Positions 8,622-17,183 of a DNA stretch of 45,910 nucleotides are shown piece by piece. Within the stretch, counting starts at the first letter, position 1. Every line of letters starts with the position of its first letter. The translations under genes and the position numbers were made by a program. Below the pieces are notes generated by a model. That model did not search any database, was not told the origin of the DNA, and saw nothing but the letters and a program-made list of their open reading frames with translations. The stretch is from Planctomycetia bacterium TMED53 (GTDB lineage: Bacteria > Planctomycetota > UBA8108 > UBA1146): assembly GCA_002167285.1 (NCBI GenBank), contig NHDG01000061.1, forward strand, positions 1-45,910, written 5' to 3'.

Positions 8622-9475
8622 CCTTGTCCCCTGTCACTGAGAAAACGCCGCACCGGTGAGATGAAATCCTGATCTGTTTTCAGCAGTAGATGATCGATGC
8701 CGCCCTCAGCCAACTCTCCCCTGCGGCCCTTTTCTGGATCGATACCCCATTGGGTTCGAGAGCTGCCAAGGAATGATTGCCCAGTCTCCGCCTCGGTCCC
8801 ACGGTAGTAACCGCCGCGAGGCAAACCACCTTCAGCAGGATCTTGAAACTCGATGACTGCGACATCGTGACCCTGTGAAAGGCGGCGGCAGGCATCGATC
8901 GCATCTGGATCGTGGAGGTCGGAGAGGATAAACACGACAGAGCGTTGCAAGGTGGTAGCCCTGACCCAATCGAGGGCCTCTCCGAGGCAGGTTTTCTCAT
9001 CGATGTTTGGCTGCCGAAGAGCTTCGATCGCTTGTTGCAGTGCTCCACGGGAGAGGCTCGTTTGCGATGGTAACTGTCTTGTGCCTCCGCCGATGAGGCG
9101 GGTCGGGCTCATCCTTCTCTGAGCGACCAATCCGATAGCCGCCGCAATCCAGGTCGCTTGGGAGTATTTCGAGAGAGGGCCGGAGGTCGTCACCATCGAT
9201 CCTGAAGTATCGACGACGATCTGAACCGGAACCCTCTTTAAGGTGTCGTATTCCTTGACGAAGGGAGTGCCGGTACGAGCGCTGATCTTCCAATCCATCG
9301 AGGCGATCGGATCCCCAGGTTCATACGGGCGCGACTGGGCGTATTCCAAACCACTACCGACAAAGATGCTTTCGTCGGCACCGTGGGCCAGATCGTTGGC
9401 GAGTTTGCGAACGACCATCTCGAATTCGTGGTGGCCCAACGCCTCCGGGGGAGGCAGGGAGACTCCGGTTCCCAT
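8618..9475 (-). CDS. DUF58 / vWA-like protein of the MoxR operon
   Basis: 285 residues from the ATG at 9475, which has GGGGAAG upstream and lies 13 bases after the MoxR stop. The DUF58 signature is clear: YEPGDPIASMDWKISAR at about residues 51-67, then FVKEY. It continues into a vWA-like fold with VDTSGSM (MIDAS DTSGS, residues 89-93) and FILSDLHDPDA. It has no membrane helix, so it is cytoplasmic. DUF58 proteins are the standard partner of MoxR ATPases and may be their direct substrate or adaptor. Confidence 0.93.
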   Translation of the reverse strand: MGTGVSLPPPEALGHHEFEMVVRKLANDLAHGADESIFVGSGLEYAQSRPYEPGDPIASMDWKISARTGTPFVKEYDTLKRVPVQIVVDTSGSMVTTSGPLSKYSQATWIAAAIGLVAQRRMSPTRLIGGGTRQLPSQTSLSRGALQQAIEALRQPNIDEKTCLGEALDWVRATTLQRSVVFILSDLHDPDAIDACRRLSQGHDVAVIEFQDPAEGGLPRGGYYRGTEAETGQSFLGSSRTQWGIDPEKGRRGELAEGGIDHLLLKTDQDFISPVRRFLSDRGQG

Positions 9476-9488
9476 TCCGAGCTTCCCC

Positions 9489-10493
9489 TCAGGCCAGTTG
9501 GTCCAGGATTTCAGCGAGGACGTCTTCGTCGCGACGCCCGCGGGCGACCGCTTCATAAGATAGACGAATACGGTGCAGCAAAATGTCTTCTGCCAAGGCA
9601 AAGATGTCTTCAGGAACGACGTAATCCCGACCGTGGAGGAAAGCACGTGCTCTCGAAGCAGTGACCAACGAGATTCCTGCACGGGGTGATCCGCCCAATT
9701 CGATGTCAGGGTGGTTTCTTGTTTTATTGACCAGATCGACACAGTGACGCACGAAGACGTCACTGACATGAACCTCAAGAACCTTTTCCATTGCGGTGGT
9801 CAGGTCGGCCACTCCCATCGGTGCGCTCTTGTCGATGGCATCGAAAGCAGACATCGGCATCGCTCCGCCATCTTCAGATCGACGCAGTTTCAAGTTTAGG
9901 GCTCGCTTCAGTACTTCTGATTCGTCATCTGCCTCCAAGTATGTTAGGCGGTGGCGCATCAGAAAGCGGTCCAGCTGTGCTTCAGGAAGTTCAAAGGTAC
10001 CCGCCTGTTCGACTGGGTTCTGGGTGGCGATCACTAAGAAAGGGCTCGGTAGTGAATACGTGGTTTCACCGATGGTGACCTTTCGTTCCTGCATCGCTTC
10101 GAGGAGTGCGGATTGTACCTTAGGGGAAGCACGGTTGATCTCATCGGCGAGAAGTAAATTGGTGAAGATGGGCCCCTTATGTGTACGGAATTCACCACTG
10201 TCTTTGTCGAGGATTTCAGAGCCGACGATGTCAGAGGGAAGCAGATCGATGGTGAACTGGACTCTGCCGAATTGAAGTTCAATAGAATGAGCTAGTGACT
10301 GTACCAGCAAAGTTTTCGCTGTTCCGGGAACCCCTTCCAGTAGTAAGTGCCCGCCAGTCAGTAGTGAAATCAGTCCGCGTTCGAGGACGATGTCTTGCCC
10401 AACTACAGTTTTGCGCACGTGATCGCGAACTTTCTCCGCGAATGGTGAAGGAGCAGTTTGGGTGTTTTCGGATGCTGACAAGATGATGTCCAT
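9489..10493 (-). CDS. moxR: MoxR family AAA+ ATPase
   Basis: 334 residues, near the family's usual length. Walker A is GVPGTAKT (residues 54-61), Walker B LLLADEIN (113-120), sensor 1 ATQNP (156-160), and the conserved AQLDRF segment follows. A C-terminal lid domain ends the protein. MoxR proteins are cytoplasmic AAA+ machines that remodel or activate partner proteins, often those with vWA domains; here five genes for likely partners follow. It is the first gene of the minus-strand operon ending at the terminator near 5040. The promoter should lie upstream of 10493, although only 33 bases separate it from the RarD-like gene, which is read in the same direction. Confidence 0.95.
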   Translation of the reverse strand: MDIILSASENTQTAPSPFAEKVRDHVRKTVVGQDIVLERGLISLLTGGHLLLEGVPGTAKTLLVQSLAHSIELQFGRVQFTIDLLPSDIVGSEILDKDSGEFRTHKGPIFTNLLLADEINRASPKVQSALLEAMQERKVTIGETTYSLPSPFLVIATQNPVEQAGTFELPEAQLDRFLMRHRLTYLEADDESEVLKRALNLKLRRSEDGGAMPMSAFDAIDKSAPMGVADLTTAMEKVLEVHVSDVFVRHCVDLVNKTRNHPDIELGGSPRAGISLVTASRARAFLHGRDYVVPEDIFALAEDILLHRIRLSYEAVARGRRDEDVLAEILDQLA

Positions 10494-10526
10494 TTCCTGT
10501 GGGGCCGATGGCTCGGACTCGGTCTC

Positions 10527-11462
10527 TTAGGGATTCCCATTCGAGCTATTGCGATGGAAGCGAATGGAATCACCACTGTAAATTGCCAAGGCCACCAGAA
10601 TCAAGGCTAGAGGGATCCACTTTGTTCCAGGATCTTCTCCAATGTAGAAGATGGCGACCATCAATTGGGTGGTAGGTGCGAGGTATTGCATCAGGCCAAT
10701 CGTTGTTAACTGCAATTTCTTTGCTGCACGAGCGAAGAGCCATAGAGGGACAACGGTGACAAAGCCACCGATGAATAAACCAAATGTCATCTCCGTTGAT
10801 TTCAAAAAGACGGTAGTTCCTTGCTGGGTTAAATAAATCTGTAACGCCAGCATTGGAATAAAGAGGAGTACCATTTCGACGGCTAGGCCCACTTCGGCAG
10901 ATGCTTGTACTTGTTTGCGAATCAAACCGTACAGGGCAAATGAAAATGCTAGAACCAAACTGATCCACGGAAGTGATCCCTCTAGCGCGGTAAAAATGGC
11001 AACCCCTCCTGCGGCTACAAGAACCGCAAGCCACTGTAATGGTCGTAACTTTTCTTTGAGGAAGAGAGCCCCCAATGCCACCGATACGAGTGGGTTGATG
11101 TAATAACCGAGGCTCGCTTCAGAAACTCTGGCCTCGACCACAGAGAAGATAAAGGTCAGCCAATTACCCATGATCAATAATGCTGAGCATAGCAACAGCC
11201 CAATGGCTCGAGGCGATTTAAAAATTGCACGCAGTTTTGTCAGCTCAGAACGCAAAGATAAAATCAGCAAGATTACTGGGAGACCTGCGAGAACCCGCCA
11301 AGCTAACAATTCGAGGGGAGTGGATTCACGAACCCAGCGGAAATAAAAGGTCGTGACCATGCCCCACCAAAGATAAGCCCCGAGTCCTTCCAGGACTCCG
11401 GAAAGCCGTTCTTTCTCGTTGGTTGGTGGCGATTTATCATCCATGACGAGATAGCATCGCAT
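10527..11462 (-). CDS. rarD: EamA-family permease, RarD-like
   Basis: 311 residues with about ten hydrophobic helices in the two-repeat drug/metabolite transporter pattern. The N-terminal segment GVLEGLGAYLWWGMVTTFYF and the motif LELLAWRVLAG match RarD proteins. Two ATG starts are possible: 11462, and 11444 (MDDKSPP), which better fits the family's N-terminus; neither has a good ribosome-binding site. RarD was named for a chloramphenicol-sensitivity phenotype and its substrate is not known. It is divergent from the next gene by only 32 bases. Confidence 0.88.
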   Translation of the reverse strand: MRCYLVMDDKSPPTNEKERLSGVLEGLGAYLWWGMVTTFYFRWVRESTPLELLAWRVLAGLPVILLILSLRSELTKLRAIFKSPRAIGLLLCSALLIMGNWLTFIFSVVEARVSEASLGYYINPLVSVALGALFLKEKLRPLQWLAVLVAAGGVAIFTALEGSLPWISLVLAFSFALYGLIRKQVQASAEVGLAVEMVLLFIPMLALQIYLTQQGTTVFLKSTEMTFGLFIGGFVTVVPLWLFARAAKKLQLTTIGLMQYLAPTTQLMVAIFYIGEDPGTKWIPLALILVALAIYSGDSIRFHRNSSNGNP

Positions 11463-11494
11463 CGTTCGCGAGTCTTGTCACTGAAAGTAGGAAG

Positions 11495-11878
11495 ATGGCC
11501 CCTGAGCATTTTTGTTTGATTGTGGCAGGATGGGAAATAGCGATAGGCATTCCTTTGTTATTTCGTAGGCAGCGGTTTTTGCAATGGCTGGAGAGGGTCA
11601 GCCATGACACTTCCAAAATGAGGGTCTTCCTTGGGGGCTGGGTGGCGATCGGTGTCGCAGCGGTGATGGGGAACCCTTATCCAGCGTGGGATCTAGTCGG
11701 AATCCTCAGCCTTCTTGCATGGGTGACGAGTGTCAAGTGCGCGATCGGGGTCATATGGACTGACAAATTGATTCGAATCTCTCTAAGCATGATGAAGAAG
11801 GGCTCTCCTGGCCTCGGCGGCTTCGTTGTCGGTGTTGGCCTTGCGCTCATCTATGCTTTTGTCAGCTTAAAGTCTTGA
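11495..11878 (+). CDS. Small four-helix membrane protein, unknown function
   Basis: 127 residues with four hydrophobic segments: about 6-23, 43-60, 65-90 and 105-125. AGGAAG lies very close before the ATG. I do not recognise the family. It is followed after 38 bases by three lipoprotein genes in the same direction and may share their transcript. Its basic loops (LLFRRQRFLQWLERV, MMKKGS) suggest an inner-membrane protein. Confidence 0.7.
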   Translation: MAPEHFCLIVAGWEIAIGIPLLFRRQRFLQWLERVSHDTSKMRVFLGGWVAIGVAAVMGNPYPAWDLVGILSLLAWVTSVKCAIGVIWTDKLIRISLSMMKKGSPGLGGFVVGVGLALIYAFVSLKS

Positions 11879-11916
11879 TTCAGTACCCTTGTTTTCAAAT
11901 CGTCCGCGGAGGTGCC

Positions 11917-12888
11917 ATGAAGCATTTTCAGATTTTCATGCCGAAATGGGCTCAGCTCTGCTCAATCTTAATTGCACTTGTTGGGTGTGCTCCGCAGCAA
12001 CAGTCGGCTTCGTTATATGTTGCCGCTGAAGTAGAGAGTTTTGTCGAAGGCGGCCAAAAAATCAGTACCGAGGCCATCGGAACGGTATATCTGGGCCCAC
12101 CCCTTTTGCATGCAGAATATGTAGGCCAAGAGAGAATCTACATCAGCGATGTGACATTTGTAGAAGATGAGAACAAGCCGTTTTTACTGTTGAGCCCCCA
12201 GATGTTTTTGCAGTTTGCAATGAGGTCTGAAGAATCGAAGGGGATGTCGGTAGAAGCGTATCTGAAGCAGCTCGAAAGTGATGAACTGCAACCGGGGAAA
12301 TCAGTTTATTTGGTTGCTGAAACAGAAGATGCGAAAATCGTGCACAAGTTGAAAATCGGATACAGCAACGATTCTAAGGGTGTTTTTCTTTTATACCCCT
12401 TTCAGGGTTATCCGACTCAAAGCATGCGCAACAGCAATCAGTTTGAGATCAGGGAATTACTCGATCAGGCCGACGAGGATGCAACAGAAGTTCAAAGTTG
12501 GAACAAAAGCCCGAATGAATTACTCCATGTAGGCGATCCTCTGTTTCCAATAGGGCGTGTGCAAGTCGCCATCGAAAATTCACTTCGCCTGATGGAGCGA
12601 AGTGACTTGAGGGTCCAAAGAGAGAAGGATGGTGTTCAAGCCCATCCAATTTATTCGGATATATGGAGCTGCAAACCAGTGATAGCAACTTGGGTTGAAG
12701 ACGGCAATCTGGTTGGGGAGAAAGCATATCTATGGCCCTCGTCACCAGGCTTGCACATTGAGATTGAATCTATTGAAGAACTTCATCAGATCAGGAATGA
12801 CTTTAAGCGGCTTAAGTACAGTGGGTTTTATAAATCTACTGAGGGGTTTTTTAAGGGAAACCAACCTGGAAGTCAGGGGTCACTCTAA
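11917..12888 (+). CDS. Lipoprotein, first of three tandem paralogues
   Basis: 323 residues. The ATG at 11917 follows GGAGG. The signal peptide ends in the lipobox LVGC (Cys24). The mature part shares with the next two genes an N-terminal segment (VEGGQKISTEAIGTVYLGPPLLHAE in pattern), a middle segment of the type MSVEAYLKQLxSxxLxxGKxVYLVxE, a C-terminal segment (AYLWPSSPGLHIEIE) and the last residues QGSL. I know no such family. It should be anchored to a membrane through Cys24. The family looks like a planctomycete-type lineage-specific lipoprotein set. Confidence 0.8.
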   Translation: MKHFQIFMPKWAQLCSILIALVGCAPQQQSASLYVAAEVESFVEGGQKISTEAIGTVYLGPPLLHAEYVGQERIYISDVTFVEDENKPFLLLSPQMFLQFAMRSEESKGMSVEAYLKQLESDELQPGKSVYLVAETEDAKIVHKLKIGYSNDSKGVFLLYPFQGYPTQSMRNSNQFEIRELLDQADEDATEVQSWNKSPNELLHVGDPLFPIGRVQVAIENSLRLMERSDLRVQREKDGVQAHPIYSDIWSCKPVIATWVEDGNLVGEKAYLWPSSPGLHIEIESIEELHQIRNDFKRLKYSGFYKSTEGFFKGNQPGSQGSL

Positions 12889-12991
12889 GGGAGCTCTTGT
12901 CCTTTAGATTGCTTCTAATCTCGAGGTAGTCTTCTGATACAATCTCTCTCCCGCCATGATTGAGCCTCTTTCAAATGACTTTGGAGTGCCG

Positions 12992-13957
12992 ATGAGGATG
13001 AGTCGTAGTTCGTCAGCTCTTCTGATTACAGCGATGGCAAGTGTGCTTTTGATGAGTGGATGCAAAGTAGAAGCTCCATCGATGAAGATATTTGTCACTT
13101 ATGAATCGCCAGAGCCAGTTGATGGCGGCTCGACGATATCTACTGCAAAACTTGGGACTGTTCACTTAGGTCCTCCATTATTAAAAGCTAATTTTGTGGG
13201 TAGCGAGGAGGTCGATTTTAAGGAGATCTCGCTCCCGCATTTTGAAGAGCATTTTTTGTGTCTGGGGCCGCAAATTTTTCTTCAATCAGAAATGAAAACG
13301 AATCGGTCAACGGGTATGTCCATGGAAGAATACCTGAACGGTATGAGTAGCGAGTTCTTGCAATCAGGGAAAAGGATCTATTTGGTGATAGAGTGCGATG
13401 GCCGAAGAGTTGCACACCAATTGAAGATTTCACAAAGGGACGACCCCACCGGCTTGTTTATTCAATACTCAACTCCCTATGGGTCGCAGGGTAGGCGTAC
13501 TCAGGTTGAGTTTTTGGAGCCGCTAGAAGCTCCTGACGATTTCTCAAAGAAAATCCGGATTTGGAATTCAGATTCGAATCAAACGCTCAATGGAGGAGCT
13601 TTGGTGTTTCGAGTAAGAGGAACTTCTTCGGTAGGGTTTTACAAAAGAGCCAAAGATGTCGGCATTGATACCTCGAAGAAGGACAAAGACAGCATTTCTA
13701 CAGATCATATGTATTCAGATACATGGTTTTGCAAAGAAACGATCGCGACCTGGAAAGACTCATCAGGGAATTGGGTAGGCGAGAGAGCATACCTTTGGCC
13801 TTCTGTTCCAGGCTTGCATATTGATATGGATGACCCCGAAGTGATCAATGATCTTAGGGCCGATCTGCGGAGCTTTGAGCGCTTTCGTTTTAATATCAAT
13901 TGGGGCCGTATCGGTTTTACCAAGAACGGGGCTTCTTCAAAAGGAGGGGCATTATGA
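12992..13957 (+). CDS. Lipoprotein, second of three tandem paralogues
   Basis: 321 residues. The ATG at 12992 has GGAG five bases upstream; an in-frame ATG at 12956 lacks one. The lipobox is LMSGC (Cys24). Shared segments are VDGGSTISTAKLGTVHLGPPLL near residues 40-61, MSMEEYLNGMSSEFLQSGK, AYLWPSVPGLHIDM near the C-terminus, and a final GGAL. Of the three it is most like the first gene. Its TGA overlaps the ATG of the third gene, so the two are translationally coupled. Function unknown. Confidence 0.8.
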   Translation: MRMSRSSSALLITAMASVLLMSGCKVEAPSMKIFVTYESPEPVDGGSTISTAKLGTVHLGPPLLKANFVGSEEVDFKEISLPHFEEHFLCLGPQIFLQSEMKTNRSTGMSMEEYLNGMSSEFLQSGKRIYLVIECDGRRVAHQLKISQRDDPTGLFIQYSTPYGSQGRRTQVEFLEPLEAPDDFSKKIRIWNSDSNQTLNGGALVFRVRGTSSVGFYKRAKDVGIDTSKKDKDSISTDHMYSDTWFCKETIATWKDSSGNWVGERAYLWPSVPGLHIDMDDPEVINDLRADLRSFERFRFNINWGRIGFTKNGASSKGGAL

Positions 13958-15066
13958 AACGCTGGATAGTGCTCATGACTTTCTCTGTCCTCGCATTAGT
14001 GCTCTCGAGTTGCATGCGCAGTCAACATACTCCTGTGGGTAGTTCATACAAGATTTTAATAGCGGCGAAAGTAGATCAACCCGTTGAAGGTGGAATCTCT
14101 GCAAAGACAGGATCCTTAGGTTTAGTGCATTTGGGAAAGCCTCTCCTTGCTGCTGAGTTTCAGCATGACATTCACCAGAGTAATTTTATGCACGGTCAAA
14201 GATTCCATTTCATAGATTTTTCGATAGAGAGTCTTGAACCCCAAAGAGTTCTGAATTTGCCGCCAACTTTGTTTTTGAATCGTGAAGGCGTCAAGGGTAT
14301 GGAAGCGGATGTCATCCTTGAGCGGCTCAAGAGTGAGGAGCTTGCCACCGGCAAGCAGGTTTATCTGATTGTGGAAACAGAAGCCAATCGAGTAATTTTT
14401 GCACTAAGGACAACGCGGTTAGATCACCCCGACTACGTTTTCATTCAGAAAAATTTTGATTATTTAAAGTGGGATTACAATTCCCGAAGAGGTGAATATG
14501 AAGTGCGGCAAAGGAAGAGCGAGCAAGATAAAGATTCAACAGGCTTTCCTAGATCACCTCAGTCGCAAACAGGTGATGGATCTGGCGAAGGAGCCGCTGA
14601 TGAATTTTTGTATGCCGGGGAAAAACTATTCAAGGTCACTAGTTATGGCTGGTCTTCAGGTATGCCTTCCCGGGTAAAAATCAAAAATGACGGAAAATCT
14701 ACAGGTTTCTCAATAGAAGAGCTGCAATCACTTCATGGGGAGAGAGTGGTTTTGACCTGGCAAACCAATGACCCCCAAAGGCTGGTGGGGATTCCGAGAG
14801 CGTTAGGGCGACCATCGAATCGTCAGCAGGGAAGTTCAAGTCGACAATCCTCTGATTCTGAGGAGGCATATGGAGATGGGATTCCCAGGGTTGCAGCAAG
14901 CGCGATTTTCTGGTCATCGATACCGGGGCTCCACTTTGAGATGGATCAACCTTGGAGATTAGACGAAATCAGGCGAGATATCCGTAACCTCGGCATTGAT
15001 GGTCTTCAGTGGATGACGATCGATTACAGTCCAGGTGGAGTGTCTACGAGTGGCGGTTCCCTCTAG
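13954..15066 (+). CDS. Lipoprotein, third and longest tandem paralogue
   Basis: 370 residues. The ATG at 13954 follows AGGAGG and overlaps the previous stop. The lipobox is VLSSC (Cys20). It keeps the family segments VEGG...GLVHLGKPLLAAEF, LKSEELATGKQVYLIVE, SSIPGLHFEMDQPW and a final GGSL. It differs from the others in having two hydrophilic serine/glutamine-rich insertions (about residues 195-220 and 290-320), the second reading SNRQQGSSSRQSSDSEE. These are probably surface loops or disordered linkers. Function unknown. Confidence 0.8.
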   Translation: MKRWIVLMTFSVLALVLSSCMRSQHTPVGSSYKILIAAKVDQPVEGGISAKTGSLGLVHLGKPLLAAEFQHDIHQSNFMHGQRFHFIDFSIESLEPQRVLNLPPTLFLNREGVKGMEADVILERLKSEELATGKQVYLIVETEANRVIFALRTTRLDHPDYVFIQKNFDYLKWDYNSRRGEYEVRQRKSEQDKDSTGFPRSPQSQTGDGSGEGAADEFLYAGEKLFKVTSYGWSSGMPSRVKIKNDGKSTGFSIEELQSLHGERVVLTWQTNDPQRLVGIPRALGRPSNRQQGSSSRQSSDSEEAYGDGIPRVAASAIFWSSIPGLHFEMDQPWRLDEIRRDIRNLGIDGLQWMTIDYSPGGVSTSGGSL

Positions 15067-15166
15067 CTTCCATGGATGAAGAAAACTGATTTTGAGATAT
15101 AATCTTTTTTTCTGAGTAAAGATGTGTCCGCCGATTGTACTTAGCGGGTAGTAGCGAGAGGCAACC

Positions 15167-15799
15167 TTGAAGCCGATTCGAAGGATTCGCGATGAAGAAG
15201 GCATTCCGGTCAGTCCGGCAAGGGTCCTTCGTGCCTATGGTGAGCGCTGTTTTCCGATGGCGGATCACCGGGACGGGAGAATTTTTTGGATTCGACCCTA
15301 CGAGCGTGCCGTCATCCACTTGGATGAGTTTCACATTCCTACGTCACTCAAAAAGTTGCGCAAGAAGAAGCCCTTTCGTTTGACGACAGATGTGGCTTTT
15401 CGTGCGGTGATTGAAGGCTGTGCTGAACGGCGCGAAACTTGGATTTGCCGCGATATCGAAGAGTTATTTGTGCAGTTACACGCTTTGGGGTTTGCCCACT
15501 CCATCGAAGCCTGGGATGACCGTGGTCGTTTAGTAGGCGGAGCTTACGGTTTATCGGTGGGTGGGGTATTCGCTGGTGAGAGTATGTTTCACATAGAATC
15601 AGGGGCGAGCAAGCTATGTATCGTTGCACTCGTCGAGCATTTGAAAAACCTGGGCTATCGAGTTCTCGATTGCCAGCAGCAAACGCCTCATATGCAACGA
15701 TTTGGTGCAGAGTTGATCAGTGATGATAACTACGCCAGTTTGTTATCGAGGCAATCACCACCGCTAGAGTGGCGTAGTCACTTATTTCCGCAGTACTAA
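15167..15799 (+). CDS. aat: Leucyl/phenylalanyl-tRNA-protein transferase
   Basis: 210 residues from a TTG start with GAGAGG six to ten bases upstream; no suitable ATG lies nearby. The family core is clear: GGAYGLSVGGVFAGESMFH, then the ASK segment, a helix, and VLDCQQQTPHMQRFGA, matching the usual GxLYGxxxGxxFxGESMF and LxDxQxxTxHLxxxGA pattern. Aat moves Leu or Phe from aminoacyl-tRNA onto proteins with N-terminal Arg or Lys, marking them for ClpS/ClpAP (N-end rule). It is cytoplasmic. It is the last gene of the plus-strand run and converges with the outer-membrane gene. Confidence 0.92.
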   Translation: MKPIRRIRDEEGIPVSPARVLRAYGERCFPMADHRDGRIFWIRPYERAVIHLDEFHIPTSLKKLRKKKPFRLTTDVAFRAVIEGCAERRETWICRDIEELFVQLHALGFAHSIEAWDDRGRLVGGAYGLSVGGVFAGESMFHIESGASKLCIVALVEHLKNLGYRVLDCQQQTPHMQRFGAELISDDNYASLLSRQSPPLEWRSHLFPQY

Positions 15800-15840
15800 T
15801 TTTTCAGTACTAATTTTTCAGCACTGATTTCTTCAGTACT
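15791..15840. repeat. Short degenerate tandem repeat between convergent genes
   Basis: A 14-base unit, CAGTACTAATTTTT, occurs twice exactly (15791-15804 and 15805-15818), once in degenerate form (15819-15833), then as a partial CAGTACT. The first copy includes the aat stop codon. It may be replication slippage. The T-runs could help end transcription, but there is no clear hairpin. Confidence 0.75.
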
Positions 15841-15853
15841 CAGCTCGGTTCGA

Positions 15854-17158
15854 TCAGAAGGGCAGCCCGTAGCGGATGCTCATATTGACTTCTCCTTCAT
15901 CTGATCTTCCTAAATCTGCCCTGAAGAGTGCTTGGCGTTCAAAGGTAAAGCGTAAGCCGATGCCGTAGCTGTAGTGCACCTCTTCGTTGAAGAGTTGATC
16001 GAAGCTGTTCGAGACAGAGCCCGCGTCGAAGAAAATAGCGACCCCTGCGCGCTCGAGGCGAATCTGTTTATAGATGGGGAACTCTTTCGTAAAGATCCAT
16101 GGACGCCATTCGACTCCAGCAGTCCAGGCGTTTCGGTCGCGCCAACGGCCGGCGATGCTGCCTCTCAGAGTTTGACTGCCGCCCAAGGCAGGATAGGCCC
16201 AGAAAGGAACCTCCCCACGGGTACCAGAGATGCTCAAGAAGGTCGCGACCGAATCGATAAGTGGGTTTTCTTTGGCGAGATCACTACCAGAGTGAAACAA
16301 GGGGGGCACAGGGGTGACCCATGTTCCAGTCAAGTTAGTGATGATGCCCCCGTTCAGCTCACCGGCTGGGCTATCTTGGTCGATGACAGGGCAGCCGAGA
16401 AGTGATAAGCCCACCGAGTGTCCTTCGTAGGGAAGATGCTGGGCATCGCGGGTGTCGTGTCGAATGCTGGCCATAATCCAAAGAGCACCGAAATCGTCCG
16501 CTTCCGATGTCAGTTCGGGATAAACCACGGTGGTATCGAAAGCCTCACCGACAGCTCCAGATGAGATGTCATCCATTTGCAGAGAGAAATTGGCTGACCA
16601 GATCCAATTCCCACCGGTTTTGGGTAATGACTTTTGCAAGCCGAGTGAAATCGATTGAGTTTCTCGAGTGTAAGAAGATTCGTCATCCAATAAAGAGTCT
16701 GCGCCGAGACCAAAAAAGCGGCTAGTCAGTGTCCGCGTACTATCGACAGAGACTCCAAAGTAATCACGATCACCTTGCAGGCTTCCCCTGCCGGGAAAAT
16801 CGCGATGTGCTAACCACTTCCGCCATGAAAAAGAAAATCTTCGCTGACCTTCAGTGGTGTATGTGATCCAGGTATTTGCAAATTGACTGCGCCTTTTATT
16901 AAGAAAATCGATGTCGGTGATCCCAAAACCACCTCCGGCTCCAACATCACTGTCGAAGAAGAAGATGGGAGAAACGAAAGAAGTCACGAGGAGTCTTTTG
17001 ACAAGATTCCCCTCAGGCATCCGGGAATCGGGAATCCAGCGCCAGCGATCGGGATGATCGAGACCTTCAAGAAGATCCGCAGGGCGAATCTCCGCAGAAG
17101 AATCATCTGCAGGGGCAGCTCCCCCGAGGAGGGCGATCAAGAAGACTAATGAAGTCAA
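15854..17158 (-). CDS. Outer-membrane beta-barrel protein, Omp85/BamA-like barrel
   Basis: 434 residues from a TTG start preceded by GGGA; no in-frame ATG fits better. A short signal peptide (about 1-16) precedes a region rich in alternating beta-strand patterns. The features typical of surface-antigen (bacterial Omp85-type) barrels are present: GGGFGITDI near the start, SIRHDTRDAQHLPYEGH, FPIYKQIRLERAGVAIFFDAG and the final aromatic residue (YGLPF). There is no room for several POTRA domains, so it resembles short Omp85-like or patatin-linked barrels rather than BamA. It lies 25 bases after an M42 peptidase gene and is probably co-transcribed with it. Confidence 0.82.
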   Translation of the reverse strand: MTSLVFLIALLGGAAPADDSSAEIRPADLLEGLDHPDRWRWIPDSRMPEGNLVKRLLVTSFVSPIFFFDSDVGAGGGFGITDIDFLNKRRSQFANTWITYTTEGQRRFSFSWRKWLAHRDFPGRGSLQGDRDYFGVSVDSTRTLTSRFFGLGADSLLDDESSYTRETQSISLGLQKSLPKTGGNWIWSANFSLQMDDISSGAVGEAFDTTVVYPELTSEADDFGALWIMASIRHDTRDAQHLPYEGHSVGLSLLGCPVIDQDSPAGELNGGIITNLTGTWVTPVPPLFHSGSDLAKENPLIDSVATFLSISGTRGEVPFWAYPALGGSQTLRGSIAGRWRDRNAWTAGVEWRPWIFTKEFPIYKQIRLERAGVAIFFDAGSVSNSFDQLFNEEVHYSYGIGLRFTFERQALFRADLGRSDEGEVNMSIRYGLPF

Positions 17159-17183
17159 CGGCGATCCCGTCTTTCGCTGAGAT

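Noticed and set aside
15791-15840. Possible CRISPR-like repeat
   Set aside because: The units are directly joined without spacers and only 14 bases long, so it is a simple tandem repeat.
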